From Ligula intestinalis (taxonomy: Eukaryota > Platyhelminthes > Cestoda > Diphyllobothriidea > Diphyllobothriidae), in NCBI GenBank assembly GCA_036362985.1, contig JAYGXS010000003.1:41822128-41886127 (forward strand): a stretch of 64,000 nucleotides of DNA, written 5' to 3'. Made by a program: the position numbers and the translations under genes. Under the pieces are notes generated by a model that saw only the letters and a list, made by a program, of their open reading frames with translations, did no database searches and had not been told where the DNA came from. Shown here in pieces: positions 10,970 to 21,430 of this stretch. How positions within the stretch are numbered: position 1 is the stretch's first letter; every line of letters begins with the position of its first letter.

Positions 10970-11290
10970 GGCTGACTCGGAATTCCTCCAGGATATTTGC
11001 ACCCCTATTTAGCTCCAAATCGAACCGTTCTCGCTTCTGTGCCTCCAAGTATGCCTTCTTCTGGAAAAATATTCCCCTCGAAATTCGGCTTTCGTCTAAC
11101 TTAGCAGTTTTTAATGTCAAATTACGCAAGCACTTAACTTCGGAACATATAAAGTGCTTGTTATCTGTCTCTTTCCCAAGCACACAACTTTTGGACTTTG
11201 AAGAAGGCCCTCCTGGTATTTGAGGTTGTTAAATTTATGTTACATTGGTTTCCATATATATCTATTTCTTTCTCTTTTCTCTATTCAGCG
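10970..11290 (+). mobile_element. LINE-A 3' coding end, copy 2
   Basis: The frame at 10954-11220 reads SNRSRFCASKYAFFWKNIPL, EIRLSSNLAVF, LRKHLTSEHIKCLLSVSFP and DFEEGPPGI-stop. The same block ends the LINE-A copies at 22970-23210 and 20690-20900, so this is a 5'-truncated LINE-A. Confidence 0.75.
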
Positions 11291-11648
11291 CGCGCTTCAA
11301 ATTGTGGTTTAAATTTCTCGTTCTCCGTGGGAAATATTATTTTCAGGATTTCGGTTCACCTAGCCCTCTGGCGGACTTTCGTTGTTAGCTATTGGATTCG
11401 CTTTCTCAATAACTCCAGCCTCAGAAGATACGACAGGACATTGGTCAAAACGAGCAACATCTCTGTCCTTGTCTTCTGTCAACAATTCTCTCGGATTCCA
11501 GCTCTCTACAAACGGCTGAGTCGTTTCAATAACCTTTTTCATACAGTTGAACGCTTCATACATATTGCATAGAGCTTTAATATCGTTTATCGTCAGTCTG
11601 ATCTATTATGGGAGACAAAAATAACGTGTAGATCAGCTTGTAAAAGCC
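11291..11648. other. Unassigned stretch
   Basis: There are open frames on both strands of about 65-120 codons, but none resembles a known family. It could be LINE-A 3' UTR at its left end. Confidence 0.35.
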
Positions 11649-11727
11649 GAGGAGCAAGAGGGACTCGAACTCAAAACCTGTGGTTTGCCGGTATCAGTCG
11701 TTACCACCACACCATCGGGGTCGACTG
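11649..11727 (-). repeat. tRNA-like sequence (SINE head or tRNA relic) 1
   Basis: On the minus strand, a box A-like TGGTGTGGTGGTAACG is followed after about 35 nt by box B GAGTTCGAGTC, the internal RNA polymerase III promoter layout. I could not fold a clean cloverleaf with an intact acceptor stem, so I call it a tRNA-derived repeat. Confidence 0.5.
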
Positions 11728-14545
11728 TAGACTCTAATTTAATTTTGTTTAAAAGCCCTAGTCGCAATTTCGAGGGCAGAAGTAGCAAGATTGATGCGAC
11801 GAAATCACCCCCCGCTTAAAGGGCTAAAAGTCTCTCGAGTTCAGTAGACTCAATTTACGAACACCAAGTTCAGTGTCTAATCAACTCCACCACGAAAACA
11901 CAGGAGGACAGTGTTCAAAATCGGTTATTAACAGTCAAAAAGCAATCCATTTTACTATTTGATTCATTAACGGTCTGGGTTGATAAAACGGGGTTAGTGA
12001 CAGGGTAATTAGGAGAGGCAGGGGGAAAGAACGCGTGGAAAATGCTGGTAGTTCTGCGGCCGTTGGCTACGTATGCTCGCCAACTGTCCTTCTGAATTAT
12101 CGAATGGGGATTTTCGCAAGGTTAAAGCAGTCCAAGGATCCCGCGGTGTTAAAGGCACTCAATGGGTACCTGCGTTTCAACACAAAGCTTGCAGAGGCGA
12201 AGGTTCTGGCCAAGTTTATTGGGGACTGTGTGGAAAGAAATGAGTATCCAAATGAATACTGGAGAGCCCTGCGTCGCAATCGTACTGCTATCACTACTGA
12301 CACCTTAAGAAGATATGCTGAAAACCAGTTAGAAAGCACTCGGATAAAGATGGGAGAACTAGAGCGTCACGTGTGCCAGCGCGCTGCCGTTCTGGACGCC
12401 CTCAATGACGAAGAAAGGCGAGACTTCATCAACTACACAAAGATCATAGAAACGAAACGGGGAGAAGCAAAAAGATCGTCAGTACTACAAAGGGTGCACG
12501 AAAGGAAACCCCAAGCAAGACTGCCTAAAGACCCAGATCGGTACGTATACAATCATTCCTCTTTGACGCTTGATAAGACAACAGTTGAGGCATTATCTCT
12601 TGGCACAAAATTCTGCATACCTGCTCGAAGAGTTAATCAGTTAGAATTGGAAACCCAGTTTGAAAACCTGTTTAACCAAACTTACGAATTAAAGCCTATC
12701 TCAACTGAAAGTATCCAGCATTTAAAATCGACACTGGTGAATTGTAGTTACCAGTACTTGAATCAGAGACCAATCAGTCGCGGAGTGCTGTCAAAATCAC
12801 ACATGGAGAAGTTAAAGCAGTTGCGAGAAAATAAAGACATCCTGATTACTAGACCTGATAAAGGAGCAGGTGTCGTCATAATGAACAGGTCGGATTACCT
12901 TCAAAAAATGCATACTATCTTGTCAGACCAGACGAAGTTTAAGAAAGTAGACAAAGAGAAGGATCGCACGGATGAAGTAGAGGCACACTTAACTTACTGC
13001 CTAAGAAGACTCCAAACGGCAGGTTTCATAAGTGAACGTGACCTCGAACGTCTCCAGCCAGTAGGTACGCACATCCCTCGCCTGTATGGCCTCCCAAAAA
13101 TCCACAAGGATGGCCTGCCAGTTCGTCCGATCTTGGACATGCGTGGCTCGCCCTACCATACGATAGCCAAGTAATTAGCGGATAAACTCAAACCATTGCA
13201 GCAGCAACTAGCACCACGGAGCTATCAAGACACGTTCACATTTATTGACGACATCAGGGAAATAAACCTAAATGGCATGATGATGCTCTCCTTAGACGTC
13301 TTGTCGCTATTTACGAACGGCCCGGTCGTGGAAACAGTAGATTACATCTGCGACTTCCTATTGACGAATCAGACAGAAGTAGGAATTCCAACAGAAGCCC
13401 TGAAGGAACTTCTACTAAAATGCACATTAAATGTGCAGTTCCTTTTTGATAACCAACTATATCGACAGATAGACGGCGTCGCCATGGGCTCCCCCCTTGG
13501 GCCTCTCCTAGCAAATATCTTCATGGGTAAGCTGGAAAAGTTTCAACTTAGCGACCAGATTCATGAATTGAAACACAACGGTCGCTATGTCGATGATATC
13601 TTTGCTATCGCCCCAGCAGACACCAATATAGACTCGCTTCTAAATACTGTCAACCAAGCACACCCCTCCATAAAGTTCACATTGGAGATGGAAACGGCAG
13701 GTTCGCTTCCGTTCTTGGACGTTCTCCTAAGCAGACGACCTGATGGTAGTCTCCGAAGGAGCGTTTATAGAAAGAAAACCTGGTCCGGACAGTACACGAA
13801 CTTTCATAGTTTCGTACCCATCCAGCAGAAGCGTAATCTAGTCCGCTGCTTAACGCAAAGGGCTAGAAAAATCTGCTCGGACGATACTATCGAAAGAGAG
13901 CTCAAGAAGAACATGATGGAGAGAGAACGCAAACCCCTAACACCCACCGTGGAAAAGAAGACCCTTTTCCTCAAAGTCCCCTTTCAAGGGGACGCAGCAA
14001 GTGAACTGTTAAGCCGACGCCTTAACCAAGCCGTATCACGAACCTTCCCAGCGGCGAAAGTTCGGGTGTTATTCTCAACAAACCCGGTCCTACACGGCGA
14101 AGGTAAGGATAAGCTGCCAGCCCAGACCACTTCCATGTGCATCTACTCATTTACTTGTTCCTGTGGAGCAGGTTACATAGGTCACACGAGCCGGCGCTTA
14201 TCCAAGAGGATACGGGAGCATCTGCCAGCATGGCTTAGCAAAGGCGAAGTCAGGAACATCAACAGTTCTATTCTTGCTCATATGGTGGACTCTGGACACC
14301 GTGTTGACCCGAACGAAGCCTTTAAGGTGATCTACAAGGTCTCACCAGATTACCCGAAGTCCCTGGGTCAACGGCTGCTGGCAACAGCGGAGGCCACGGC
14401 CATTCGCCTCATTAACGGTCTGTTGTGAAAAGATGGTGACAGAAAAAAATGAAACTATGTGCGATACAGCTTTAGAAGACGGGAAGGAATGTTTGCCAAT
14501 GCCTGCATTCGAAATCCCGACATCATCGCAACAAGGATAAAACGT
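11728..14545 (+). mobile_element. Penelope-like element, nearly complete
   Basis: A 2.4-kb coding region (12035-14428) with PLE-type RT and a C-terminal GIY-YIG domain, preceded by about 300 bp of noncoding sequence and followed by a short 3' UTR. The edges are approximate. It is bracketed by tRNA-like sequences on both sides (11649-11727 and 14551-14621). No target-site duplication was identified. Confidence 0.75.
12035..14428 (+). pseudogene. Penelope-like RT with GIY-YIG endonuclease, one in-frame stop
   Basis: The same frame runs from 12035 to the stop at 14426-14428, broken only by TAA at 13172-13174; both sides of that stop are coding (SPYHTIAK before it, LADKLKPL after it). The N-terminal region is lysine-rich. 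RT motifs follow: DILITRPDKGAGVVIMNRSD, RLYGLPKIHKDGLPVRPI, MMLSLDVLSLFTN (first Asp), GVAMGSPLGPLLANIF and catalytic RYVDDIF (YVDD at 13586-13597). The C-terminus has a Cys-rich start (YSFTCSCG), then GYIG at about 14171-14182 and SRRLSKRIREH: a GIY-YIG nuclease with its YIG motif intact. PLEs prime reverse transcription at ends nicked by this nuclease. One nonsense codon in about 800 suggests recent activity. The first residues are uncertain because bases 12068-12119 recur elsewhere. Confidence 0.88.
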
Positions 14546-14550
14546 CACGC

Positions 14551-14621
14551 CACTGACCGGATTTGAACCCTGGACCCCTCGCCTAGAAGTCGAGCGCCTA
14601 CCTCTCTTCGCCATGGAGTGA
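14551..14621 (-). repeat. tRNA-like sequence 2
   Basis: On the minus strand, box A-like TGGCGAAGAGAGGTAGGCGC and box B GGGTTCAAATC are spaced as in a tRNA. It ends about 50 bp before LINE-B ORF1, in antisense orientation to it. The second long LINE-B copy has an analogous sequence at 27843-27910. Confidence 0.55.
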
Positions 14622-14670
14622 TAGTTTTCAAATTCCTTTGCTAATTACAGAAACTTGATCCAGAAGTTCT

Positions 14671-15640
14671 TTGAAATCTCCTCCTGCCAAGCAAACTACA
14701 ATTCGTAAAAGTTTCAGGGATGAAACTCATGAAGATGAAGCCTCCGTATCATATTTTACCCTTTTGAACAAATTTACGAACCTTGAGAAGGTGGTTAATA
14801 GTCTTAGAGTGGAGATGGAGAAGCTGCAAATTTTTTCTCTATTTCTCCCTCGTGAGTAGAAACTGACGATGCGTGAACTTGAGCGAGGAAACCTAACGTA
14901 CGGAGAAGCAACATCCCTCGCCGAAGTGTCTACGCACAAAAATTATCTGACAGCCAGGGTGCTTGACAGAGTTGGTAGTCTGCCATGGACAGGGGAAACG
15001 GACAACAAACTGGCTTCTCAGAGAACGAAGAAGCGCTCTCGGGCTCCCAAAAAAGGCCAACTAAGCCCAAGTGCTTATATCAGTTGGCCGAGCTTGAGCA
15101 CGAGCCAAACAAAAAGGGCACCTTCGCAGGCCAAAACGAACATGAGCGCTAAACCTCGAAGCGAATCTGTCCTAACAAACCCTAGTGAAGTAGAAGGGGA
15201 CGACAGTCGGAAGGTGAGTACCACTCGTATAAACTGCATGGTCATAAAAGGCATGACGTAAGGTACTTCCGATACCCCGAAATCAAGATTAGAAGAGGAC
15301 AGGAAGTTATTTAAAGAATATCTGAAATTCCTCCTAAAGGGTGAGGAGAAAGTCAAAGTTCTAAAGGCATTCCGAATGGGCCCTATAACAGAATCAAAAG
15401 ATGAACAACACCAAACAAGACCGTTGAAGGTTGTTCTGAAGAGTGAGGCCAAGGTCCAGCTATTCTTAAGCAGGAAACCAATGCTCAGATACTCACACCC
15501 GACGTTTTTTTTCAGTGGGAGTTTTCCCCCGCGGAGATGCGAACTCGGCGAGAGCAATCTTCGAATTCTGAATGGGGAGATCGTCCATGTCCCGAGGTCA
15601 CTCCTCTGGAGAAAGCCGATAACACTAACAGCCTAGTTGG
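14671..15640 (+). pseudogene. LINE-B copy 1 ORF1
   Basis: Three short frames cover ORF1. A coiled-coil-like start (FTNLEKVVNSLRVEMEKLQ) matches the copy at 28070. A low-complexity Ser/Lys/Pro-rich middle follows (14869-15260). The C-terminal part is RRM-like, with RPLKVVLKSEAKVQLFLSR and the closing LRILNGEIVHVPRSLLWRKP. This is the RNA-binding ORF1 of the element. Confidence 0.65.
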
Positions 15641-15730
15641 GATGGACTACAGTCCGTCTCCATCAGCACCGACAGCTCCCTGCATGCAATCTCACGCAAG
15701 AGGCAACCGCCTGCATAAAGTGGTGACTAA

Positions 15731-16340
15731 TTGAACTTTCTTTACACTAATGCCCAAATTCTTCCCTCAAAAATTGATGAACTCAAGGCAGTACTTTCGG
15801 AGTGGAAACCTGATGTAGTTGTCATAACGGAAACATGGCTAAAAACAGAAATCGCAGATTCAGAGATTTTGATTCCAGCATACCAGCTTTTCCGCAAAGA
15901 CCGCCAAAACCGACAAGGAGGTGGGGTTGTTGTGTATGTCAGAACTGATATCTCTGTTGTAGAAAGAAAACACACTCTAGCCCTGGAGTATGAGTCCGTC
16001 TGTTTAAAAATCAAGAAGGCGAATTCACAGAACCTTGAATTCCTGGCCGTTTACCGGCCACCAAACATTTTGAGTGAAGCCGACGACTCGCTCCTTGGTC
16101 TGGTGAAGGAAGCTGCTAGCCACCAGGAGGTTCTCATCGTTGGTGACTTCAACGCCCCTGCAATTGAATGGAACAACCTGACAGTGAAGGCGGCGTCAAC
16201 TTTCTTTAGTTCCAAATTAATAGATCTCACGCTTGACCTTTCTCAAGTTCAGAAAGTTAAGGGCATAACCAGATTTCGATAAAACCAACGGGCTTATTGT
16301 TTGGATCTCAATTTCACGAAGGATTCATCCTACATAGATG
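15731..16340 (+). pseudogene. LINE-B copy 1 APE endonuclease
   Basis: The frame reads FLYTNAQILPSKIDEL (Asn motif), DVVVITETWLK (catalytic Glu), LFRKDRQNRQGGGVVVYVR, FLAVYRPPN, EVLIVGDFNAPAIEWNN (GDFN) and, frameshifted after a stop at 16280, LDLNFTKDSSYIDEV. Motif order and spacing are those of LINE target-site endonucleases. Confidence 0.85.
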
Positions 16341-16984
16341 AAGTGCATTCAAGTGCTCCGCTCGGTAAGAGTGGCCATACGACGCGAATAAGTGATGACT
16401 CACTCCATACTCAAAGGCTCAGAAAAACGGAGGACCAGCCAAACATATGGAAGGCAGATCTCAATTCAATGAAGAATGCACTATCGTCCGTGAATTGGGA
16501 CTGCCTGCTCAAAGGGGATCCGGAGGAGGATTGGAGATCACTCAAGAGGGTTGCATTAGATCTGATTAAGCGCTTTTGTCCGGTGAAGGTACACAAGTCG
16601 ACTAGGCGTCCTGCCTTGTTGACGAGAAACCTTAACAGGCAACTGAAGAAGAGGAATAGGAAATGGAAGTTATTCAGGAAAACTGGGTCGCCAGTACACC
16701 TCGAGGAATTCCGACGCCAAAGGAATGCAGTAAAAAAATTAATTCGCCAGGCCAGGAAAAACTATGAATCGAGAATCCTCCAACAGGCCGAAGAAAAGCC
16801 CAAAATTCGATTCTGCTATATTAACAGTAGATTAAAAAACAAGGATCCTGTCGCAGTACTTAAGAATGATGATGGCGGCGAAGTCATTGAGAATGACGAG
16901 AAAGCCGAGTACTGTAGCCGGTTCTTTGCCTCAGTATTCACTAGGGAAACCGAGCTGCATTCTGATAATGCTTCATTTCGATAA
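16301..16984 (+). pseudogene. LINE-B copy 1 EN-RT linker
   Basis: The open frame starts with the end of the endonuclease (APLGKSGHTT; the usual SDH is replaced). It continues as a basic helical linker (RNLNRQLKKRNRKWKLFRK, then FRRQRNAVKKLIRQARKNYE) and ends in the ADFFASVFTRE-like CSRFFASVFTRETE block before the RT. Confidence 0.8.
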
Positions 16985-17039
16985 TGCCAACACTGCTGTT
17001 GTAAACGCCGGTCCAGCACTTAATTCTCTACTATTTTGA

Positions 17040-17870
17040 ACACCTCTAGTTGAGAGGGAGCTGCAGAGCCTCAAAGAAGCAAAGTCATCCGGTCCACACA
17101 ATATACCAGCCAAGTTCTAGAAAGAATTGGCAAGCAAACTCTCAGAGCCCCTAGCACATATCTTTCTTACTTCATTTGAATTAGGAAAACTGCCATCCTA
17201 ATGGAAAATGGCAAATATTTACCCGATATACAAGGGCGGAACCCGCACGAAGGTCAACAATTACCGGCCCGTCAGCCTTACTCGCATTTGCTGTAAGGTG
17301 ATGGAAACGATAATTAAGAAGACGACAATGAAGTTCTTGGAGGAGACCAACCTACTGTCAGGGCTCCAACACGGCTTCAGAAAGCATCATTCTTGCCTTT
17401 CCAGCCTTCTACTCTCCACTGAGCAGTGGACTCGCGCACTGGATGAAGATGGTAAGGTTGACGTCATCTATATGGACTTCAAGAAGGCATTCGACAGCGT
17501 CCCACATAAGCGTCTACTGTATAAATTGTCAGAAATCGGCATAAGAGGAAACCTGCTGGCATGGATCACAGCTTTTCTCATAGGGCGATCGCAAACTGTG
17601 TGCATCGGTGACTCGAAGTCAACCCCTATATCAATTCTGAGTGGCGACCCCCAAGTCTCTGTCTTAGAGCCACTGCTCCTCCTTTTCTATATCAAAGACT
17701 GTGTCAACGACTGTGTCAACGACCTGGGTTGTAGCGCTATCATGTTTGCCGACGACGTCAAACTCTGGAGAGCCATCAGGTCCGACGCCGATAGTAAAGC
17801 GCTTTAAGAGAGTCTCAATCGACTTAGCTGCTGGTCTGCTCGTTGGTTATTTAACTTCAACATTAGTGTG
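17040..17870 (+). pseudogene. LINE-B copy 1 reverse transcriptase
   Basis: Motifs: SLKEAKSSGPHNIPAKF, MANIYPIYKGG, NNYRPVSLTRICCKVME, LQHGFRKHHSC, DVIYMDFKKAFDSVPHKRL (motif A) and MFADDVKLW (catalytic ADD at about 17745-17760). Motif B, usually PQGSVLGP, is degraded to PQVSVLEP. A 12-base direct duplication (gactgtgtcaac) at 17698-17721 adds four residues. A frame stop at 17805 ends the open part. Confidence 0.85.
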
Positions 17871-17953
17871 TGGTTTTAAGACTCCGTACTAGAAGGACTG
17901 ATGAGGAGAACGATTCCTTCCAATAACTCCTCGATGGGCACCCGCTTTCAAAT

Positions 17954-18610
17954 ATGAACAAACAAAATGACCTCGGTGTTCTAATAAATTCCTCACTTAA
18001 ACCATCTTCTCAGTGCGTAAAGGCAGCTAAAAGCACGACACAGGTGCTGTTTGCGATTAGGCGGGGATTCGTCAACATTGACAAGGAGCTCTTCAGGAAA
18101 ACCTACGGAGCGTTTGTTCGGTCCCTTTTGGTGTATGCGGTCTAGGCCTGGCGTCCGTGGTTCAAGGAGGATTACCTGCACCTGGAACGAGTGCAGGTGA
18201 GGGCTAAGAAGATGGTCAAGAATCTTGGTCATCTGCCTTATGAAGACAGACTGACCGAAGTTGATCTTTTCCCTCTCAATTATAGGCAACTCCGTGGGGA
18301 CCTCATACAAACCTACCGAATTGTTAGAGGCCGAGACTGCGCTCTAGAATTTGATTTTTTCTTCGAATTGGCTCGGACTGATCATCTTCGGGGTCATCTT
18401 TTTTAACTACAGAGAAAACTGGCCCGTATCGACGTTCGACGAAACGCCTTCTCTCAGAGGGTCATTAGAGCGTGGAACGGACTCCCGGAAGATGTGGTCC
18501 TCTCAGATGCTGTTGACATTTTTAAAAACAAACTTGATTCTCATTTGCTGAGAAACTGTGGCAGATATAATGAACAAAGTGTCAGTAGCAGCACCTTGCG
18601 ACTGGCTTAC
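17954..18610 (+). pseudogene. LINE-B copy 1 C-terminal domain
   Basis: Blocks VQVRAKKMVKNLGHLPYEDR, LTEVDLFPLNYRQLRGDL, then frameshifted RRNAFSQRVIRAWNGLPED and IFKNKLDSHL. This is the conserved C-terminal module of CR1-like pol proteins. Confidence 0.8.
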
Positions 18611-18737
18611 ACTTATCGCTGATGTTCAGCCTACATTTATATTATGTACTATTGTTACGGTGGACCTATTATGCAATTTTTGGTTATGAATAGGGAGCTC
18701 AAGGGCGAAAGCCTGCTTCCCTGAATAAAGTGAATTA

Positions 18738-19378
18738 AAGTGACTCAAAGAAGGCTTTCGATAATGTACCACACAGGCTTCTTCTACAGAAGATTTGGGA
18801 CGTGGGAATTTCCACGAAAAATGTATAAATGGATCAGCAGTTTCTTGTCCCTCAGAGAACAGAGGGTCGTTGTTGGAAACTCAACCTCGGAATGGACAAA
18901 GGTTGAGAGTGGTGTACCACAAGGCTCAGTTTTGGGTCCAGTGCTATTCCTGATCTACGCAAATGACTGCCTCAATGAGCTTGATTGCGCAGCTTGATTG
19001 GCTCGGACTGACCATTTGCGAGGTCATCCATTTAAACTACAGAGAAAACCAGCCTGTATCGACGTTCGACGAAACGCCTTCTCTCAGAGGGTCATTGGAG
19101 CGTGAAACGGACTCCATAAAGATGTGGTCCTCTTAGATACTGTTGACATTTGTAAACACAAACTTGATTCTCATTTGCTTAGAAACTGTGGTATACATAA
19201 TGAACAAAGTGTCAGTAGCAGCACCTTGCAACTGGCTCACACTTATCGCTGATGTTAAGCCTACATTTGTACATTTGTATTATGTACTATTGTTACGGTG
19301 GACCTATTATGCGATTTTGTTTATGAATAGGGAGCTCAAGGGTGAATGCCTTCTTCCATTAATAAAGTGACTTAAGTG
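18738..19378 (+). mobile_element. LINE-B derivative: 5'-truncated, internally deleted, chimeric
   Basis: It starts inside RT (KKAFDNVPHRLLLQKIW equivalent) and runs through SGVPQGSVLGPVLFLIY to LDCAA. At about 18996 it jumps to the C-terminal block (LARTDHLRGHPFKLQRK equivalent), deleting the catalytic ADD and thumb. It then ends with the same 3' UTR as copy 1. The RT part resembles copy 2 (30935-31165); the 3' part resembles copy 1 (18366-18737). It directly abuts the 3' end of copy 1 in the same orientation. Confidence 0.8.
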
Positions 19379-20125
19379 ATATTAGCAACAATGTTTCGTC
19401 CTTGTCTCTGTCCAGTCATCATTGCCATTCTCCGTTTTACGTTTTACAACCCTGACGATGGGCTTTATGGTCTCTAATCGTGCTCACGGCGGTTCTGCTA
19501 TTTTCGCCAGGTCGTCGCTGGACTCCGCAGTCCACAACGTCACATCTCCGGCGTTTTAGTGATGATCACTTGACCTCTGTCAATCTCTCATCTTGTCAAC
19601 CCTGTTGTCTGCGATGGCCTCCTCCGGTCTCACCTCTTTGATGGTTGATCATGAAGCCAGCCGGGCGGTGTTACAGCGGTGAACGACAGCCTCTGCTGCT
19701 ATATGATTTCTCCAATTGACAAGAAGCATTTCCAACCCTCATACGTTCTCATTCACTGTCTTGTCTCATTGCACTACAATCAATCCTATCATCCAACCTC
19801 CTTAATTTTGCAGAAGCAGTTTTTTCTCCTACTTTTTTTAAGTGGGAGTCCGCTGAACTCTGCCTCCGTTTTAATGTTAGGAGTTTTTTCACTGCTTCCT
19901 CCTTAGTTCACCATGCGTTTCCAGAGAGTGTTGAATACTATTTTAAAATGACGATACGTTCGTGGGTATTAATTTTATCTGCCAACAAAACTAAACGCTC
20001 CCGTTCCTTATGTGGTTGTTCACGGAAAGCAGTATTTATCAACTTTGTATTTATTTTTCCACAGCACTAAGTTGACAATGACGAGGCCCTTCGGGCCTTA
20101 AATACAAAATTTATTTATTTAGTCT
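19379..20125 (+). mobile_element. LINE-A 3' UTR fragment, copy 3
   Basis: Collinear with 23264-24000 (the same 'caaccctgacgatggg'-type stretch, 'gttgatcatgaagccag' and 'ctatatgatttctccaa' stretches). It ends in a hairpin at 20084-20098 (AGGCCC-TTC-GGGCCT) followed by an AT-rich TTTATTTATTTA tail. No coding sequence remains. Confidence 0.75.
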
Positions 20126-20640
20126 AAAAACGTTCTTTGTCCAATGATTGATGAATTCGGTTGCCTTTACCTCTGCAACAAGCCCATCGATAATATTGGC
20201 AACACCGTCGAAAGCAATTAAGCCGACCGCTTTTCCACTACAACCTAGCTCCTCCCTTGACCGTGCGAGCCATATTATTCCCCCGTATAATGCGTTATTG
20301 AACGCGTCGGGCCTGAACCACGAAAACTCTTATTCGCACGACAGTAACCCAAACTGGTATAGCTTTAAATCTAATCGGAGTTGCTGTACAGAAGATTCAC
20401 TGTTTAAGGCCACTAGTCCTTACACAAATGGCCCTAAAACTTATTTTATGTCACCGTTTCCCCTTTCAGTTCCTTTACTCATCCTCATCCACCCAAACCC
20501 GCAAACTTCTGCATGCCTTTTAGGTTTCCCTCATTCCTCCCTAATGGCCCAGAAGCTTATTTTGGTTTATCCTCTCCTCACTTATTCATGCCAGAAAATG
20601 GGATCCTAAGATATTTCAGACCTTATCAGCCACTCATTAT
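20126..20640 (+). other. Unassigned 153-codon open frame between two LINE-A ends
   Basis: 20148-20609 is open and rich in Ser, Pro and Leu (for example HIIPPYNALLNASGLNHENS). I recognise no family. Composition and the lack of any motif suggest chance or a decayed LINE-A 5'/ORF1 region. It is the longest non-transposon-like frame in the left half. Confidence 0.3.
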
Positions 20641-21352
20641 TGGCTACCAACTCGTAACTCCTCCATGATAATTTTTCCACCCCGTAGCTCCACATCTAAC
20701 CGTTCTCGTTTTTTTACCTCCAAATATGCTTTTATTTGGAAGAATCTTTCCCTCAAAATTAGGTTGTCTACTACATTATCGATTTTCAAAGGCAAGTAAC
20801 GTAAGCATTTAAATTTGGAGGAACTTAATTCGTTATGGTCTGTTTCATTTCCAAACACGCAATTTGTAGATTTCGAAAAGGGTCCTCCTGGCATTTGAAG
20901 CTGTTCCCAGGATACGGTGATCTTTGAGGTCACTATTGATGGTAACTGCTTGGCCGCCAACTTATCGGTGGACTCTGGAGTCTGGTGGATCGCATCTCGG
21001 TGATGTCACTTGACTTAATCTGCCCTCTCCTGCTGTCCCGGATGACCTCTTCTTAACTCACCGCTCTATTATTTTTCCCATGACAATAAGCGTCCCGAAC
21101 CCTCAACAATAGGATCCCATTTATTTGCACCATGCTTCCCATTAAGGCAGTTTTCTCTCCTACATTTTTTGGAAATCGGTGGCTCGCTGAACACCTCCAC
21201 CGATGTAGGAGTTTTTTTACTGCCCAGCTTATCATTTTATAAGAGTTCGTTGTTAATCTGAAGTCCTTTTTCATTTTCTTATTTCCACGATAGCACTAAG
21301 TTCGTAATGAAAGAGCCCCTTGGGCCTTAAATATACAATTTATTTACTTATT
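20641..21352 (+). mobile_element. LINE-A 3' end, copy 4
   Basis: 20690-20900 reads STSNRSRFFTSKYAFIWKN, a LRKHL-like block and SVSFPNTQFVDFEKGPPGI-stop, the LINE-A C-terminus. A subfamily-specific 3' UTR follows and ends in a hairpin (GCCC-CTT-GGGC type) at 21314-21327 and an AT tail. The internal stop in KGK-stop-RKHL marks it as dead. Confidence 0.75.
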
Positions 21353-21430
21353 AATTAGCATAATACCCGTCAGTACTTATTTCCAAAATAATAACGGCCT
21401 ACAGTTTCCCTATCCACCTCTGAATTCTTA

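Larger units (their letters stand above)
14640..18737 (+). mobile_element. LINE-B copy 1: CR1-like non-LTR retrotransposon, nearly full length
   Basis: ORF1 (about 14671-15640), APE endonuclease (15731-16340), linker (16301-16984), RT (about 17040-17870) and C-terminal domain (17954-18610) occur in CR1 order. The 3' UTR ends in short AATAAAGTGA-type repeats at about 18722-18745. Many stops and frameshifts make it inactive. It is collinear with the copy at 27955-32045. Confidence 0.85.

Noticed and set aside
11649..11727. Functional tRNA gene
   Set aside because: Box A and box B are present, but I could not pair a full acceptor stem or a credible anticodon arm. The same applies to the other four tRNA-like sequences.
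15075..15557. 160-codon minus-strand frame
   Set aside because: Lies opposite LINE-B ORF1, which has family support; hydrophobic content reflects the antisense of a polar, Lys/Ser-rich region.
20148..20609. 153-codon frame as a host gene
   Set aside because: No recognisable motif, no splice context, and it lies between two LINE-A ends; kept only as an unassigned stretch.
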